From [Phialemoniopsis] sp. UDSM-2020 (taxonomy: Eukaryota > Ascomycota > Sordariomycetes > Thyridiales > Thyridiaceae): a stretch of 64,000 nt of DNA. The stretch spans positions 1,612,001 to 1,676,000 of the forward strand of contig JAEILZ010000007.1 of NCBI GenBank assembly GCA_018873225.1. The letters run 5' to 3'. A program made the position numbers and the translations under genes. Of the stretch, positions 33,349-44,161 are shown one piece after another. Under the pieces are notes generated by a model, which did no database searches, was not told the DNA's origin, and was given only the letters and a program-made list of their open reading frames with translations. The first letter of the stretch is position 1, and each line of letters opens with the position of its first letter.

Positions 33349-35109
33349 GCGCGGGAATCGTTTGCGGCGTAGTAGCCTGCTCCGCAATGCCGAGGTTGTC
33401 ACTGCTGAATGACTGGTTGCTGGAGACCGGACCATCTCTTAAGATGGTGCCGCAGAACCCGAACGAAGTACCGCAGATGAGAGATCCGCGGCAGAGACGT
33501 TGGTACTTAAGATTACCGTCTTGAATGGAGGCATTGCGTCTTTGAGGCGTTGAAAGGCTTCTCGAGATACCAAAAGTATTGTTCTAAATCTACTGATGAC
33601 TCGGACAGGAGGGCCATCCTCATGCGATAGAAGGGAAAGCTAGAACAAATGAATATACAACATGAAGAGCACTGCCTAATAGCCTTGTGTATAGTTCTTG
33701 TGATTCTATGTCTCAGTCATGAGTTGATTCGCAGTTGCTAATGTATTCTTAATATAAGTTCAGCTCATGATTGCTCACAAGTCTCATGAGTTGCTGTTGT
33801 TCCTTTATACAGTCACACCAGAGCTGTGATGGTGATCCTGGCCATCAGAATGCTGGCTGAACTTGTATTGCTGATTCTTTGTCTCTCATCCTTTTCAAGC
33901 CTAAGATATGTGCCTGAATTGACAACCCCTTGGTCTACAGAGCACATCAGTCATGCTCTTCCGGGCTTATCACCCACCGAAAAGCACCGCAATGACACCT
34001 GGTGCTAGGCCGAAAGCTCAAGCCGCCTCCGTGCCGGTGTCCGCTTTTCTCGGAATAGCTTCAGGCACTGGCACCCGGCTGCAGCCCCGTCGACACTGAC
34101 TACCCTCTCTAAACCCCTCTCCTGCAGTCCTTGCTTCGAGGCTTTCTTCTCACCTCGAGTCCTCAAATCCCCTTCGACTCGTCGACGCGTTTCTTTTCGC
34201 CCTCTTGTTATTCTCCCCGTCAACAAACGATTTCCGTGGGCGTGTTGTACTTCCTCTCGCTTGACACGTCAACCCGAGTAGGGCTTCCTTCATCACACAC
34301 ACTTTTCCATCGCGGACTTGAGTTCCTTTCCATCACTTTGCAAGACCTCGTTTTGTAACGGTGAACAAGTTCGATTCATCTTGCTTCTCGAATCAAGATC
34401 TCGTCTTCCTCTCGATCTCGAGACGCATCTCGGTAAATAGTGAGCTTCTTCATCCATCACCAGTTCAATCCTTTTCCATACATCGCGCAATAATCATCCT
34501 CCTCTTCTCATCCCTCTCCTTCTCTCGCAGCGGTGGGTTCTGCTCCATTCCCATCACCCATCGCGGATCATCATCCATCTCCCTCACTCATCATCACCAC
34601 CCATCACACCACTCTTCCTCATACCACACACACCTCTTCGTGCCAGCTTTCCTTCTCCCACCGCGGTGAGTACCTTGACACCCTCAGATCGTTGCCATCT
34701 TCCTCCACTACCACTTCCCACCTACGTCCCTAATCTCGCCGAAGCCCAACCCCTGAACCAAAACACCACCTCAGGTTCATCACCCTCCCTCGCGAATGGT
34801 CTCGGTCTTCCACATCGCTCTCACACTCCTCCGTCTCGAAACCATGATCTTTTCTTCATCGTGATCATCTTTTCGAATCACGTGTTGCCTTTCTCCATCC
34901 TGCTTCACAGGCCCGTCACCGAGTCACATCCAGCTCAAAAGTGACACTTTTTCATTTCCACCCAAATCACCCACTGACACATATCTTGCATCAGATCTCC
35001 TTTTCCCGTCAACAAAACACTGTAGCCTTTCGGGCAAATAGTTTTGTTGACCCTCTCAGATCTTCTGCAAGTCTTCTGCAAGGAGCATCCATCCATCAAT
35101 CGGGCAAAG
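33349..35109 (+). promoter_or_regulatory. Long CT-rich leader/promoter upstream of RRM gene
   Basis: About 1.75 kb. From about 34030 to 35100 it is strongly pyrimidine-rich with many TCATC/CATCAC runs, suggesting an exceptionally long 5' leader. Numerous short upstream ATGs would make it uORF-rich. 33349-34000 shows nothing recognisable. Confidence 0.5.
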
Positions 35110-38100
35110 ATGTCTCAGAACCCGAGGAAGATGGACTCTACTCCGGAGCGCCCGCGCTTCACCCTTGCCGAGCGTGGCGCGCTGTACCATCGTCGCATGG
35201 AGGCTCGCCGTGCCAGAGAGGCCGCTGAAAATGAGAGCGACTCTGACGACGGCGGTCCGGGTGGCGGAGGAGCCCCCGTCGGCCAGCCCAGCCCGACCGA
35301 GGCTGGTAGCGGCGGCGGGGGCGGAGGAGGTCCTCCATTCCTGCTCGAGCCTAGCCCAAACGCCTTGCTGCCCAACAGCCCTGCGCTTTTCGGTACCACC
35401 GAGGATTCTGAAGACTCTCGTAAGCGTAGGGCGAGCCAGCAGCTCTCCGCCGTGTTCCCGCGCAACGATCCGACCCGCGACCGCAAGCTCCCGGGTGACC
35501 GCTTGATCCCCGAGCTTGAGGCCTCTAACCGCGACGCCTCGACCGCGACTCAGGGCTACGACGGCGCCTCACTGCGTGCGTCTTCCACGCCCTCCGAGGA
35601 GCGTGTAGGCGGTGCTTCGCTGCGTGACGATGACCTCGATGCTCTCGAGGAGGAGCGTCTACAGAGCCAGTACGCCACTCGCTACTGCAGCACCCCGTAC
35701 TTGGGAGACTCCGACGAGGAGTATCACTCGGAGTCGCCCGAGTTGCCGCACTTCAGCCCCATCAAGGACTTTTCGAGGCTTGACGTTGGAGATGAGGACG
35801 TCACCGATTGGCAGCACGCTGATGAGGATGTAAGTCTTATATATTTTCTTTGCTTTTTCTCAACGCGCTCCTTGCTGACCAGACGCCCAGCTTGACACTC
35901 CCACTCTAGCAGCCTTCAACCAGGCGTCCTCTGCTAACCAGCAGCAGTCTAACAGCAGCCCCTACCGGCTGCAGAACGTCCCGAGCGGTGTCATCTCGAA
36001 CCCTCGTCAGCGCGAGCGTGTTCATCCCAATGATGCTGAACTCCCGCGCGAGAATGAGCCTTCCATCCCGCGTGCTGAGAACACCTGGAAGCCGGATGAG
36101 AAGATGCCTCCCATCCGCGAGCCCTATCAACCGCCCACCGACGGCCAGGGAGGCTGGGTTCGACCTCAGCCGGAGCCTTTGCATGCTGCCCCTGAGCGTC
36201 CGTATCAGAGTCTGGGAGATGCATATGGCTTGTATGACAACGACACTAGCCCGGTGTCCAATGCGGGCGAGGCGATTCAGGGCTTCGATCGTCAACCCCG
36301 ACGCAACTACCAGCCCGAGTTTGACGAAGGCGCCGCGCACAGGGGTGGTATTCGAGGTGGCCTTCCCGGCTCGAAGACGAACCCTAACTTCAACAAGAAG
36401 GGCAAGAAGCCCTGGAACAAGGGCCCTGGACCCAACGCCGCTGCTGATCGCCCTGCTCGCACCAATAACTGGCGCACTGGCGGAAACGCAGCCCCTCGCG
36501 CGAACCCGTTGTTCAACGACCGCCGCAACCAAGCCCCTGCTCATCGGGCAAACCCATTGTTCAACGATCGCCGCCACGATGTCCCTGTCGCGGCTCCTCA
36601 AGCCTCCCTGGGCAATGAGCGCCCCCGGCCTAGGATTTTTGAGCCTGATGTTGGTCGAGTCCCTCTCGCGTCGAGCTCTTCTACCCCGACTGTGGCTCCT
36701 AGAACGCCTCCTCCTCGCCCGGCGGTCATCAACGCATCTCCCGCTGCCGGTAGTGATAATCTTCGTCGCTATGCTGGTCACAACGCGCTGGCGATGGCTC
36801 GTCAGCATGGCAATGCCAGCCCCTTCCAGAACCAGGGTGTCGCAGGTCTGGCAAACCAGCCTCTTCCGACGGCACCTGCCTTCAACCTGCAGGCTGCTGC
36901 GGGCTATGGCCCTCCGGGTGCTGGCGCGAGTGGCGGTCAACGCCGCAACCCGCTCGGCCTAGGTCCTGCTGAGGTTGACCCGTTCAGCACCGGTAATCGT
37001 CTGACCAAGTCTTCGACCATGCCGTCGGTCATCACGATCACCCCGCAGGTCACGCCGATGTATTTCGGCTATGATGTTCGGCCTCTGCGATCAGCCAAGC
37101 TCAATGCTTTGACCGCGGGTCCAACTAGCCGCCCGAGCTTCGAGCAGGCCATGGACCCTGCCAACTTTCCGTTCATTGAGTCGGCGGCTCTCTACACCAC
37201 CCAGCGCAACCGCGGCGTCATCAAGATCTTGAACGTGAGTGATCATCCTGCTCTGCCCTGTCAGTAAGCTTTGTTTTGAAAATACAGACAACTAACGTGA
37301 CGGATTTCCTTACCTCTAGGTTCCATTCTATGTCAGCCGTGCTGAGATCATCGGTTATCTCGGACGCAATGCCAGCATCCTTAATGACGCGGACGAGCCC
37401 GTACACATCATTATGGAGCGCACGGCTAATAGGACCAATGATGTGTACATCGAGTTCACCTCCATGTACGAGGCCATCAACTGTGTCACCAGGAACCAGC
37501 GCCAGATCGTGAACGGCCGTTCCCCTCGCCTCGGTGACCGCCCTGCTACAATGGAGCTTTCAAGCCAGTCGGCGCTGTTGAAGGATCTCTTCCCTTATGC
37601 CAATGGTATCCACTGGGTTAACGGAAAGCCCATCCAGGACGACGATGTCGACACCGAGGCCGAGCCCTGGAACGCGTTCAAGGGCTTCGTCTCTCCGGAG
37701 CAGATGGTCATGCTCGTGAAGCATATCGAGTGCCCCCAGCGCTCTCCCTTCTCGAAGGACTGCCCCCAGCGTCCTTACGAGGCGATGATTAGCATCCTCA
37801 AGAAGATGCCCTGGGACCACACGGAGATGATCACAGTCGCTCAGCGTGACTCTGTCTACCAGTCGTGCGTTGGTCTAGTCGGTCTTCTGCAGCACACACT
37901 GGAGGCTCGTAACGACAGCCGCGTCAACCCGTTGCTCCTGAAGCGCCTCGTCCGCGCAGCCATGACGTGCCCTGGCCTGACGGTCGTCATGAAAGACAGC
38001 ATTGCTTATCAGGGTCGGGTTCTCGAGTCCGAGCTGAACAAGTACTTCATGCCTCGCTTTGCGGAGAGCTGGGTTCATGCCTACTCGTTCGCCCCCAAGG

Positions 38101-38431
38101 ACCGCGTTCCTTACGACGTCATTGAGGTAAAGCGCAGTCTGATGATTTTTTGAAGATGAGATGGCCATAGCTGACAAGTTTTTAGTGGTACATTGCTGTC
38201 ATCCGCGAGGAAACTCAGCGTAAAGTCAAGGACATGCCTTTCCGGGAGAGGTCCAAGGCCGAGGTCGCCATCAAGGCTACCGACGCCTACTTTGGCTATT
38301 TCTGGCTCGAAGCCAAGTATCCCAAAGGCGATGAGTTCGACAATCTGACCTTGGCTCAAGTTGCCATGCTCGAGTTCGAGGCCTTGGAGAACATTCTTCG
38401 CCGTGCTCTTGGTGGGCAGGCCTTCTACTGA
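35110..38431 (+). CDS. Large disordered RRM-domain RNA-binding protein (1038 aa)
   Basis: Four exons (35110-35829, 35891-37234, 37320-38126, 38186-38431), all phase 0, 1038 aa. The first 600 residues are Pro/Asn/Gly-rich and disordered, with a Gly/Pro tract and a repeated NPLFNDRR octamer (about 36500-36570). An RRM-like fold begins at RGVIKILNVPFYVSRAEIIGYLGRNAS and continues ADEPVHIIMERTANRTNDVY with strand FTSMYEAINCV. The C-terminal about 300 residues (FKGFVSPEQMVMLVKH, SCVGLVGLLQHTLEARND, DAYFGYFWLEAKYP) form a helical conserved region of unknown function. I do not recognise the gene name. The very long leader and low-complexity N-terminus suggest a regulated mRNA-granule protein, which is inference. 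A broken paralogue lies just downstream. Confidence 0.88.
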
Positions 38432-39085
38432 TTTCTCGTTCTCCGAATGCGCCGTTCCCCCTAGACGGCCAGATCATTGGACTGCGGGGGTCAACATCTG
38501 TCAGGCGTCAAGGCGTTTTCTGTTTGTTTTCTGCTCTTGGTGGCTCATTTACAATGCTAGAGCTCGAGTCTCGGATCTCGGAGCAAGCTCATGGGTGAGC
38601 CACTGATCGACTCGACACGGGATTCGAGTTGGAGATGAGTCATTCTCCTGTTTGCGATTTGACTTCTGGGTGCGAAGCGATGATACTGAATCGGATCATA
38701 CTCATACTGGACTGGGCTACGCTGGAACGGACCAAATTATGGGTCTGCCATAGATGGATCTTGTACGATAGTAAAATAGGAGTGAATGGAACTGGAAGCT
38801 TTTCCCAAATTATTGTAGATAAGACTTCAATGCAGTTGGTGAACATGACAGGGCCCCGTTGACCGAGTGTATATCTGTTGCTCTGGTCCCTGGAGGACGG
38901 ATATGCATCTTGACTTTTCCGAATCAGATGGCAAGAATGCCTTGGAAACCGGCTGCTGGTCGTTCCTGAAAAAACGCGATGTGCAATCTATCGGACAATC
39001 GTAGTGCTCTGATATACCGGGGGGTGATGTTCGGTCTTTGTAATGACAAGACCGTATCGTCCGATGCTGCTGCGACGTATAGAAG
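38432..39085. other. Spacer between RRM gene and mosaic
   Basis: About 650 bp of 3' UTR-like sequence; nothing else recognised. Confidence 0.5.
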
Positions 39086-39367
39086 TCATACTGAAGGGAT
39101 AGATGATAGGCACGTTCTCGAGGGCGAGGGATGCGACCAGTTGGCGTAGTGGCGCAGCTTTTCCTGCGGGATATTGCCGTCACCCTCAAGGCGCTGGCGG
39201 CACAGAACGCCAAAGGTTAGCTGGGCGACCTGACTGTTGAGCGTTCCATTGTCAGAGGGATGGTAATGTTGAGGTGCTTTGAGATGCCCAGAGCCATCGC
39301 GCCAGCGTCTGTTCGTTGCTCTGGAGTCCGTTGAGGCTATGCTGTCTCTAGATGAAAATGTGCTCAA
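39086..39367 (-). pseudogene. Coding-like fragment of unknown origin in mosaic
   Basis: A 93-codon frame including LNSQVAQLTFGVLCRQRLEG and IPQEKLRHYANW. It has a coding-like feel but no match to the neighbouring RRM protein and no domain I recognise. It sits next to the scrambled RRM pieces and is treated as part of the same mosaic. Confidence 0.35.
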
Positions 39368-39420
39368 CTCAAGGTACCAAATAATAACTGATTATGATAC
39401 AGTCGACCGGGCGTGGAAAA

Positions 39421-39601
39421 CGAAAAGCGCTGGGCTATTGGGCAGCAAGTCGCTCGGGCTAGGCTGGAGCAGGAAGGGAGGACCTCCTCCACCCCTGCCT
39501 CCGCCGTCGCCGCCACCCTCGGTCGGGCTGGGTTGGCCGATGGGGGCTCCTCCGCCACCCGGACCGCCGTCGTCAGAGTCGCTATCATTCTCAGCGGCCT
39601 C
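39421..39601 (-). pseudogene. Inverted fragment A of RRM-gene paralogue (N-terminal Gly/Pro tract)
   Basis: Read on the minus strand it encodes AAENDSDSDDGGPGGGGAP and ends LLPNSPALF, matching parent 35218-35392 with an in-frame 6-bp difference. Homology stops abruptly at GCGCTTTTCG on the distal side. Confidence 0.88.
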
Positions 39602-39686
39602 GCAATGCTGTCCTTCATGACGACGCTTGTTGAGCTCGGACTCGAGGACCCGACCCTGGTAAGCAATGCTGTCTTTCATGACGACG
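39602..39686 (-). repeat. 23-bp direct repeat at mosaic junction
   Basis: The 23-mers at 39602-39624 and 39664-39686 differ at one base and correspond to parent 37983-38005. The second lies inside fragment B; the first forms the join between B and A, out of frame with its parental reading. Confidence 0.85.
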
Positions 39687-39724
39687 GTCAGGCCCGGGTA
39701 CGTCATGGCTGCGCGGACCAGACG
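39626..39724 (-). pseudogene. Inverted fragment B of RRM-gene paralogue (conserved C-terminal region)
   Basis: It encodes RLVRAAMTYPGLTVVMKDSI through ESELNK, 33 codons matching parent 37944-38042. Eight codons differ and seven of these are silent. Confidence 0.9.
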
Positions 39725-39800
39725 CCCTTCCTATCAATACACGCCTCGTCCCTGTGGGCTAAAGTACCGCCCCGAGGTGGTGAAAAGACAATACGCCCTT

Positions 39801-39872
39801 GGTCCGGTTGGCCGTGCGCTCCATGATGATGTGAACGGGCTCGTCAGCATCGTTCAAAATGCTGGCACTGCG
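39801..39872 (-). pseudogene. Inverted fragment C of RRM-gene paralogue (RRM core)
   Basis: It encodes ASILNDADEPVHIIMERTAN, matching parent 37365-37436 over 24 codons without gaps. Eleven codons differ and ten of these are silent. Confidence 0.9.
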
Positions 39873-39879
39873 TTCGACT

Positions 39880-40546
39880 CTGGCAAGGCGCTCGTCTTAG
39901 GAGATGCCGCACTTGTGCCTAAAGAAGTGCTGGAAGCTGTTGAGCTCGTTCTGGAAGACGCCGCCGGCGAGAGACGGGCGGTGCTTGTACTTCTTGCCGC
40001 CCTTGCGCTTCTGGTACTCGTAGCCAAAGGTGTAGAGCTTGGGGTTCTTCTCCTTGGACTCGAGGTAGCTTGGGTAGTGAGGTACATGATACTGCCCGGG
40101 GGTTGGCATCCGACTACCCCGAATGTCATTTTCCCTCGACCAACCTTCTGGCTCGTGTCGATCATCAAGGTCTTGTATCCCATGTCGAAATCTAGGCGGA
40201 GGCCAAGAATATACGCGATGTCGAGAAAATTGACAATGCGGCCCGGCTGGCCGGCCGTAGCGCGACGTCCGCCATGACCTATCTCGTCCTCTCAGGGCCA
40301 ATTTACATATTCCCCTGAACTCTGCACCGGTAAACGGATGAGTATCCGGAAGGCCGTGGTCTTTCTGAAACTTTCTGTGGCGGTCGGTGCCAGGATCCAC
40401 TCCGTTTCTTTTGCAACGAAGTTCTCATCTATGCCGTCCAAGTCGGCCTTGAAGCGCACGAGGTGATCATCGCCGAGATCCAGTAAACACTTGTCGCCGG
40501 GCAACGAAGCAGGCCGCTTCATCGCTTTGGCATGGTCGGCACCAGT
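39880..40546 (-). other. Coding-looking segment of unknown origin inside mosaic
   Basis: On the minus strand this includes RIVNFLDIAYILGLRLDFDM with YKTLMIDTSQK, then in another frame YPSYLESKEKNPKLYTFGYE and KHRPSLAGGVFQNELNSFQ. A possible remnant intron (GGTAGTC to CGGGCAG) may connect the two frames. Nearer fragment D, the same strand reads LLDLGDDHLVRFKADLDGID. None of this matches the intact RRM gene, and I cannot name its source. Confidence 0.45.
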
Positions 40547-40597
40547 TGGGTACTTGACTTCAAGCCAGAAATAGCCGAAGTAGACGTCTGTAACCTT
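40547..40597 (-). pseudogene. Inverted fragment D of RRM-gene paralogue (last exon)
   Basis: It encodes DVYFGYFWLEVKYP, matching parent 38273-38323 over 17 codons. Eight codons differ, five silent. The frame then continues into unrelated sequence (GADHAKAMKRPASL) to a stop near 40307. Confidence 0.85.
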
Positions 40598-41333
40598 CAG
40601 CCTTGAAGACTACACTTAACTTCAGCGAGGAAATGCCTTGCGCATTCTCTCGTAGTCCTTTGCTGGCTCGCTGAAGATGCAGGACCACTACAGAATGTTA
40701 GAACTTGAACGATAGAGACACTGATGGTGTGCGGGGTTGCGACAACTTGGAATAGCTTACCTGAAGCTGTAGAATCTTGTGAAAAGAGTTTGAGATAATG
40801 TAGGGTTATATATAGAGACAAAGGAAAAAGAGAGAGATGTATATATAAAAGAAAGCTGTTGATCCCAGAGCTATTCCGTTGGACTTTGACGTTTGAGAAA
40901 AGTCATGATGATATTCGAAAGTTGTGTGAATCTGAACGGGATCTCATCGTGAGATCGCGTCTGATTTAATTTATGGTGTTGTTAATGGCAGGTCCGTGCA
41001 GAATAGCTTCATGTTCTTAGCGCCCTTTTCACTCCATCTTAGCGCGTCTCCTGATTCTAGAGCAATCCTTGCTGGGAAATTGTCCTTATCACACTCCTTA
41101 TCGGGGGCGTAAATGATTAATGACAAGGCTCTCTATGGATATTTTTCTGCACTTAAGATGGGCCCAATTCCCAATTCACAGACCTGACAACTTCTGGGCA
41201 CCACAGAAAGACGCCAACATCACATGGGACAGCCATAGCTCGACAGTGATCGCATACCTTCATTGTCGCTTGTGGCTGGTGTGAAGTTGTTGTCTAAGAA
41301 CTGCTGGTTGGTCATACGAGAACGAGCTTCGCA
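40598..41333. other. AT-rich intergenic region upstream of RIM2
   Basis: About 740 bp, AT-rich with TATATATA runs near 40808-40850. No gene supported. It separates the mosaic from RIM2. Confidence 0.5.
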
Positions 41334-42544
41334 ATGGCTCCAAAGGCATCCCCATCAGACTTGAGTCGGGCGCCGCCGCCTTCAGATCCCAATGTGCCGC
41401 GCACACAGTCCAGGGAAACAGGGGAGGTGTCGCCACAGCAGGCGCTGTCATTTGCACAATCATGGAATCACTTCATCGCAGGAGGGTAAGTTTCCGAGTC
41501 CTACCGAGGCATTGCTTGCTGGCTTGCTTGCTTCCTTCCTCTCTTCAAGACCTTCCCGAACTAATCGTTTGCCCTCGATGCAGAGTCGGCGGTACTACCG
41601 CAGCAGCCCTCACCGCACCCCTTGACGTCCTCAAGACCCGCCTCCAGTCCGACTTTTACCAACAGCAATTGCGCCTCGCCCGCGCAACGCACACGCACAC
41701 GCACACCATGAACCCCATCCGCGCCGCCGGCTACCACCTCAACGAGACCTTCCAGATCCTCATCGCCGTGCAAAAGAACGAAGGCTGGCGCGCCCTCTTC
41801 AAGGGCCTCGGCCCCAACCTCGTCGGTGTCGTCCCTGCCCGCGCCATCAACTTCTACAGCTACGGCAACGGCAAGCGCCTCATCTCCAAGTACCTCAACG
41901 ACGGGCAGGAGGCCGCCTGGGTCCATCTGTCGGCCGCGGCGGCGGCGGGCATCATCACGTCGACGGCAACGAACCCCATATGGCTGGTCAAGACGCGCCT
42001 GCAGCTCGATAAGAACGTGGCCGAGAAGAGCGGCGGCCTGACCAAGCGCCAGTACAAGAACAGCTGGGACTGCGTGCGCCAGGTCGTGCGCAACGAAGGG
42101 TTCCGCGCGCTCTACAAGGGCATGAGCGCCAGCTACCTGGGCGTCACCGAGTCGACGCTGCAGTGGACGCTGTACGAGCAGATGAAGAAGTCGCTGCGGC
42201 AGCGCGAGGAGCAGAGGGTCGCTACCGGCAGGGAGAAGAACTGGTGGGACAAGACACTCGACTGGACGGGCAAGATCGGCGCTGCTGGCGGCGCAAAGTT
42301 GCTGGCGGCGGTTCTGACATATCCCCACGAGGTCGCGCGTACCCGCCTCCGACAAGCTCCGATGGAAGATGGCCGGCCAAAATACACCGGCCTGATCCAG
42401 TGCTTCAAGCTCGTCTGGCGCGAGGAGAGGTTCATCGGCCTCTACGGCGGGATGACCCCCCATCTACTCCGTACTGTCCCTAGTGCGGCCATCATGTTTG
42501 GCATGTACGAGTGGATTCTGCGACTGCTCGACACCCCGGCCTAA
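41334..42544 (+). CDS. RIM2: Mitochondrial pyrimidine nucleotide carrier RIM2
   Basis: Two exons (41334-41485, 41584-42544), 98-bp intron, 370 aa. Three mitochondrial-carrier repeats carry the signatures PLDVLKTRLQ, NPIWLVKTRLQ and YPHEVARTRLR. The Trp in place of the acidic residue in the second repeat is typical of the NAD/folate/pyrimidine carrier subgroup. GLGPNLVGVVPARAINFYSY and GMTPHLLRTVPSAAIMFGMY are diagnostic for Rim2/SLC25A33-36, which exchanges pyrimidine (deoxy)nucleotides across the inner membrane for mtDNA and mtRNA synthesis. A short HTHTHT run in the first matrix loop is encoded by a CA-rich repeat. The first 45 residues are a Pro-rich, poorly conserved tail. Confidence 0.94.
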
Positions 42545-43564
42545 TTCTCGATTACCGCCGGTGACGCGTCACAAACCACCCCTTAATCATCCCACCTGTA
42601 CGATTTGGAGACCGCAGTCTTTTCCCTGTGCATACACGGCTGCGTTGCATTACCACATGTTATTGACTTCTGGTTGGAGACGGACATCTTCCATCCCTTC
42701 TACTAACGCATACACCCCTTTCCACCGCATGTACTCCTCGTCTCCCTCCTCATTGTATCATATGTAAGAGAAACGTCTCATAGAAGGGGCGGCTGGCTAG
42801 TTGCTGTTTTTTGCATTTTCACCTGGCGTTGGATGGTACACAAAAGAGAAACACTGGAAAAGGGGTTTCTTGTACAGTACAGAGCGAAATATGGAGTTGA
42901 GATCGAGTCGGCTTGTAGAGCCCTCGATATGTACGTTTACGAGCGCTAGAACACACATAGTGTCGGACGACAGGTCCACTCAACAAGATAGTTTAATGTG
43001 TCAGTCATTCTGCATGCTATCAAGGTGATTGTCCCTACAGACGAGCATGGATTGAAGCCGTCCCTGAAATTTGGGGAAGTGTATAGAACCAGATATGAAT
43101 TATCAAAGCTAAATGCAAAGAAGAGAAGCTTTGGAAAGCCCCTTGGTCATCGCCGTTCGGGCGAAGACATCAACATACACATACTCGTATATCCTTTGGA
43201 AGGAAAGAGAAAGAAAGGAAGGCGCTTGAAGAAATGCAACCAGGCTTTGTAAAATGGCTTTTCCTCCCCAAGACCTCTTCATCCCAAGACGTATCGTCCT
43301 CGAATTAGCTTGCCTTCCCACCTTCTTCGCCCCTCAGTCGATGCATTTCTTGTGAGCTAGTAGCTCATCAAAGCAATCTGGAAGTCCCTTGACATCCCCT
43401 GGCTGTCAGACTGTACCTACATCGCCGACCTCATCCTCCTCATCCGCCAGCTTGCGTAGGATCTGATGCTCGGCCCAGCCCTTGGGCGGCCTCTTGCGCA
43501 GCTTCCTCGGCGATCGCTGCCCATCAGACGAGGGCGGAACCGCGAAACGAGCAAATCGGAGCCG
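42545..43564. other. Convergent intergenic region RIM2 / SNX3
   Basis: 3' UTRs of both genes. From 43406 to 43564 the SNX3 frame stays open past its stop. The remainder shows nothing recognisable. Confidence 0.55.
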
Positions 43565-44161
43565 TCACCAGGCGTTTCGGTCCCAGTTGGGGTCTAGATG
43601 AGGCAAATAGTCAGGTCAGCAAAAAAATAGCTCTTCCCACCTTCTTACCCGATACTGCGCTCGAAAACATATTGTAACTCACCTTGCACAAAAGCAGCCA
43701 GCACCTTGCTCCCCGTCTGCAGCAGCGGGTGGCCTACGACGATGCGCAGGAACTTCTCGAGCCCCTGCCGCCGGTTCTCGATGACGTCGTCCGAGAAGCG
43801 GTTCGTAAACACCTTGCCGGGCAGCGGCGGGATGGTAACGCGCGCGCTCTCGCGCTCGAGGATGTCGCGGAAGTACTCAAAGTCCGAGTAGCGGCGGCGC
43901 ACGGTGCTCTGGCGCAGCTTGAAGGCCGGGATGTTGGTGCGGCACAGGATCTCGTAGTCGGTGTACATGGAGCGGCCGATGCCGTGGGTGCGCGGGTTGC
44001 GGACCTGTGGGAAGGGGGCAGAAAAAAGGTAAGCATTAGTCAAAAAGAGAGAAGTAGGTTGGGCGACACCAGTGCATGCGTACCTCGATCTCGAGAAAGT
44101 TCTCGGGCGGGCCGTAGATCTCGTCGAAGCTCTGCTGGCGCGTATCCGGTAGGGCCTGCAT
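43565..44161 (-). CDS. SNX3: Sorting nexin 3 (Grd19), PX-domain protein
   Basis: Three exons (44161-44084, 44004-43683, 43593-43565), introns 79 and 89 bp, 142 aa, the usual fungal length. It starts [20 protein letters not shown] and ends DPNWDRNAW. The PX domain holds the PI3P-binding [14 protein letters not shown] and the PPLPGK loop. SNX3 binds endosomal PI3P and works with retromer to recycle cargo to the Golgi. The frame upstream of the ATG is open and Ala/Pro/Ser-rich for about 60 codons without another ATG, so an N-terminal extension through an unseen exon is possible. The frame after the stop is also open for 52 codons. Confidence 0.93.

Noticed and set aside
35906..36940. 344-codon minus-strand ORF and 324-codon alternative plus frame
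   Set aside because: Shadows of the RRM gene second exon; Arg/Ser-rich translation without domains.
39392..39706. Open 104-codon frame fusing C-terminal and N-terminal pieces of the RRM protein, as a new chimeric gene
   Set aside because: Its parts are in the wrong order and joined at a repeat scar; no start context or splice support. Treated as a mosaic of fragments.
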